Assembly: GCA_025331435.1 (NCBI GenBank)
Contig: JAIWNI010000052.1
Span: forward strand, 62,001-126,000
DNA: 64,000 nucleotides
Direction of reading: 5' to 3'
Source: Choanephora cucurbitarum
Taxonomy: Eukaryota; Mucoromycota; Mucoromycetes; Mucorales; Choanephoraceae
The translations under genes were made by a program, and so were the position numbers. Every line of letters starts with the position of its first letter. Position 1 is the stretch's first letter. Under the pieces are notes generated by a model. It was not told where the DNA came from and did no database searches. It worked only from the letters and a program-made list of their open reading frames with translations. This document shows, in pieces, positions 61,345 through 64,000 of the stretch.

Positions 61345-62999
61345 ATGGCTACCAATTTCCGTAAAAGGCCGCTCAAGGTGGTCACAGATAGTGAAGACGA
61401 TCAGTCTGATTCAAGACAGAGACGAGATCTACACCTAACGAGCAGGAGAGTCTCAACTATTGCCGAAGAAGGAAAAGAAGATAAAAAGAAAGCTAGCAGC
61501 CAAACATACAACGATTATTGTCATACCTTACCTATTCATACCATCACAAAAGCTTCTGTATTATCCAAAGAGGCACCACCTGAAAACTATAGTGGATTTC
61601 TGAGATTAGGAAGTACGTGTGTCTTTTTCTATCTATGTATCTGATTTGTTGACAACTTTCTATAGTGCTTGTGTTGGGTGCAAGCAACATTCGATTGATT
61701 ATTGAGAATTGGATGAAATATGGTCTTTTGATTGGATTTCCCCATAGCTATATACCCTTGAAGGATTACCTTTTCTTTGTCGTTGCTTGGATTTCTGTAC
61801 CTTTCAGTCTATCAATCTCGCTTGTGGTAGAGTATGGTATGGGCAAACTAGCCACAAAAGCTAAAGAAGGAAATCCCGAGTATATAAAGAAATTGGCTGT
61901 CTTGGAGCGAGTAGTAACAGTATCGCACGTCTGTCATCTCTTGTTCTTGCTTACATACCCTTCTTATATTGTCTACACTAAAATCTATCATCCATTGGGT
62001 AAGTACCAGACTTGAGAAGAAAAGAAGGAAGTACTCTAACACGCTTTTATAGTGGGTTCTTCTGTACTTGTCATTTGTTTGGTTTCTTTCCTCAAGCTTA
62101 CTTCCTATGCACTTGTTAACCACGAATTACGTCAGACATATGTTACCGGAAAGCCAGGATCTGAAGAGTTTTATACTAAAGATGTTGCCTATCCTAATAA
62201 CGTCAGTGCTAACAATCTGCTTTATTTCTTCTTTGCGCCTACTTTGTGCTACCAACCTTCGTATCCTCGTACTCCTAAATTCCGCAAGACATTTTTCTTG
62301 AAGCGTGTAGGCGAACTGTGTACTTGTCTGTTGATGATGTATGTGCTTGCTGAACAATATGCAAAGCCAACATTGGCAAACTCAATTCAAGCTTTGGAAG
62401 ATAAGAAGCTTGTAACTATTGTTGAACGTGTGTTGAAATTATCGACAACAGCTGTAGTCATCTGGCTTCTTATGTTCTATGCCTTGTTTCATGCATTCTT
62501 GAATGCCTTGAGTGAATTGCTCTGTTTCGGTGATCGTACATTCTATTTGGCATGGTGGAACTCTGGAAATTTGGCTACCTATTGGCGTTTATGGAACAGA
62601 CCAGTCTATTTGTTCTTTAAGCGACATGTTTATATTCCTGCAGTTCAACGGGGTGTACCACCTGCCTTGTGCCAGCTATGGGTCTTCTTTGTGAGTGCTG
62701 TGCTACACGAAGTACTTGTTGGTATTCCTACTCATTCGCTTACTGGATTTGCTTTCTGGGGTATGCTTGGTCAAATTCCCTTAATTGCTCTCACCCATTC
62801 TATAGAAAAGTGGAGAGGCAAAGGCACTTCTCTCGGAAACACTATTTTCTGGTAAAGTCAAGAAAAAAAAAGATGTATACTAGCTAAACGTTTTTTTTTT
62901 AATAGGATTGTGTTCTGTGTTGTTGGTCAACCTACCATTGCATTGCTTTATTATTATCAATGGACTGTTACGCATAAAGTAGCAGCCTCTACTGCCTAA
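61345..62999 (+). CDS. DGA1-like (DGAT1): Diacylglycerol O-acyltransferase 1 (DGAT1) / ACAT family
   Basis: Four exons, 497 residues: 61345-61612, 61666-61998, 62053-62851, 62906-62999, in phase. MBOAT-family ER enzyme that makes triacylglycerol from diacylglycerol and acyl-CoA. The cytosolic N-terminus is charged (KRPLKVVTDSEDD). Then PENYSGFLRLGMLVLGASNIRLIIEN is typical of DGAT1. The FYxxWWN motif appears as FYLAWWNS, followed by YWRLWNRPVYLFFKRHVYIP, and the catalytic His sits in SAVLHEVLVG; ILTHSIEKW-type ends follow. DGAT1 fits better than sterol acyltransferase because of the N-terminal block, but ARE-type specificity cannot be excluded. The gene is head to head with the wax-synthase-like gene. 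Confidence 0.88.
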
Positions 63000-63167
63000 A
63001 CTATTGCAATTTTCGTGTACAACTTTTGTGAATATTTTTTCTCTTTCTTGTTCATGTACGACCTATAAAAAAGTATGAACTATATAAGACAAGAGAAAAC
63101 TTTTTTTTTCTCTCTCTTCTTTTTCCCTTCTCTTTTGTTTTACTCTCTTTTTTCTTTTTCTTTGAAA

Positions 63168-64000
63168 ATGAACAACAAGCACCTTGTTCAAATGACAAAT
63201 GATCTGCAAGAAGCTCGTAATCGAGCTTCTTTTTCACCAGATGCCATGCATAGATTTATTCATGGTTCGTCGGATAAAGTGGAAAAAATCGATAAAATGA
63301 GATCTATAATTGAAAGTGAGCCTGTGTTCAGTAAATCTCAGATCCCATTTCAGGGCCGTTCAGAGGTATATATCTATAGCATGAAGAGAACAAGCAAAAT
63401 CAGTATATAGCATTGGTATTAAAAGAAAAGCTTGGTGTGCAATACACATGTAAAATAGCAACTACACCATTCTTTATTAGTATGCAAGCGGTTGATTGAA
63501 CTGGCCGAAGAGATGGATATGTCGGAAGAGGATTTCGCTATCTTAACAAAACAAGCTCATATGCTTACACCTGTGAGTATATCCTTTTTGACAGAAAAGA
63601 AATATTTATTTTGAAAGATCGGAACCATTCAACGATAAAGACACTAGTTATCACTTCACTACTCAGCTTTTATGGCGGTCATCAAAGCCCAAGGAACACA
63701 AGAACAAGTTGACAAATGGTATACAGCCTCTAAACGACATGCTGTTCTTGGATGTTATGCACAGACTGAGCTAAGGTAACAGAATATACCTGATACTTGT
63801 ATATTCGCTTGATGTTAAGAACTGCGCTTAGTCATGGTTCAAATGTAATGGGACTTGGTACTCTTGCTACCTACGATTCAAAGACTCAAGAATTCATCAT
63901 CCATACCCCAGATATTACGGTATAACAAGCTGGCCGATTAGCTGACTTTCTTTCTAAAAAAAAAACCTTATTTCTCAATCTTAGGCGGCGAAATGGTGGA
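63168..64000 (+). CDS. Peroxisomal acyl-CoA oxidase, N-terminal part
   Basis: First step of peroxisomal beta-oxidation: FAD-dependent desaturation of acyl-CoA with release of hydrogen peroxide. The gene runs off the right edge. Exons: 63168-63365, about 63489-63572, 63648-63775, 63832-63919, 63985 onward. Recognisable are LSLHYSAFMAVIKAQGT, CYAQTELSHGSNVMGL (substrate/FAD region) and TPDITAAKWW, all diagnostic of acyl-CoA oxidases. The second exon start is inferred from phase (AAG/CGG); a nearby alternative would not keep frame. The start Met at 63168 follows a CT-rich leader; upstream in-frame codons are UTR. Confidence 0.9.

Noticed and set aside
1..64000. CRISPR arrays, rRNA, tRNA, bacterial operon signals
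   Set aside because: None seen; repeats present are microsatellites and transposon-derived, and the genes have spliceosomal introns.

Overview
The window is nuclear DNA of an early-diverging filamentous fungus, most likely a Mucorales species (Rhizopus/Mucor type). The evidence is AT-rich DNA, many short GT-AG introns (about 40-90 nt), a CotH-family invasin-like gene, a DGAT1-type acyltransferase, an SPX-RING protein, and fungal housekeeping genes with strong GCT/GGT/AAG/CAA codon preference in the most highly expressed ones. No tRNA, rRNA or CRISPR array was recognised. Gene models were joined by eye from open frames and GT-AG signals; in nearly every multi-exon model the phases agree at each junction.

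Layout. 1-5 kb: 3' end of RNA polymerase I largest subunit, a small GPI-anchored-like secreted protein, a Helitron/PIF1 helicase relic with a GC-rich block beside it, and a secreted GH17 glucanase. 6-9 kb: a large low-complexity protein of unknown function. 12-17 kb: AhpD-like protein, mitochondrial PDK/BCKDK-type kinase, and a questin-oxidase-like enzyme convergent with it. 17.8-22.4 kb: RFWD3-like RING-WD40 ligase and the SWC4/DMAP1 chromatin subunit. 22.6-29.5 kb: transposon graveyard with a decayed zinc-finger ORF, a Fanzor-like (eukaryotic TnpB) nuclease pseudogene still carrying recognisable introns and RuvC motifs, a TA-flanked MITE inserted in that gene, and further exon-like fragments. 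29.8-31.8 kb: CotH-family protein. 33.3-48.1 kb, all on the minus strand: MEF2/RLM1-type MADS factor, RAI1/DXO decapping enzyme, thioredoxin reductase, SKT5/CHS4 chitin synthase activator, exonuclease 1, SPX-RING ligase. 50.8-64 kb: Cys-rich single-pass membrane protein, CDP-diacylglycerol synthase, cytochrome bc1 core protein 2, small secreted protein, wax-synthase-like acyltransferase, DGAT1, and the 5' part of an acyl-CoA oxidase.

Functional themes. The right end is rich in lipid enzymes: CDP-DAG synthesis, two membrane-bound O-acyltransferases arranged head to head, and peroxisomal beta-oxidation. Several products concern the cell surface (GH17, CotH, GPI-like protein, CHS4 activator, MEF2/RLM1-type regulator). 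The most unusual content is the Fanzor-like element: it keeps the RuvC-I, Cys-rich and RuvC-III signatures but is broken by nonsense codons, frame shifts and the MITE.
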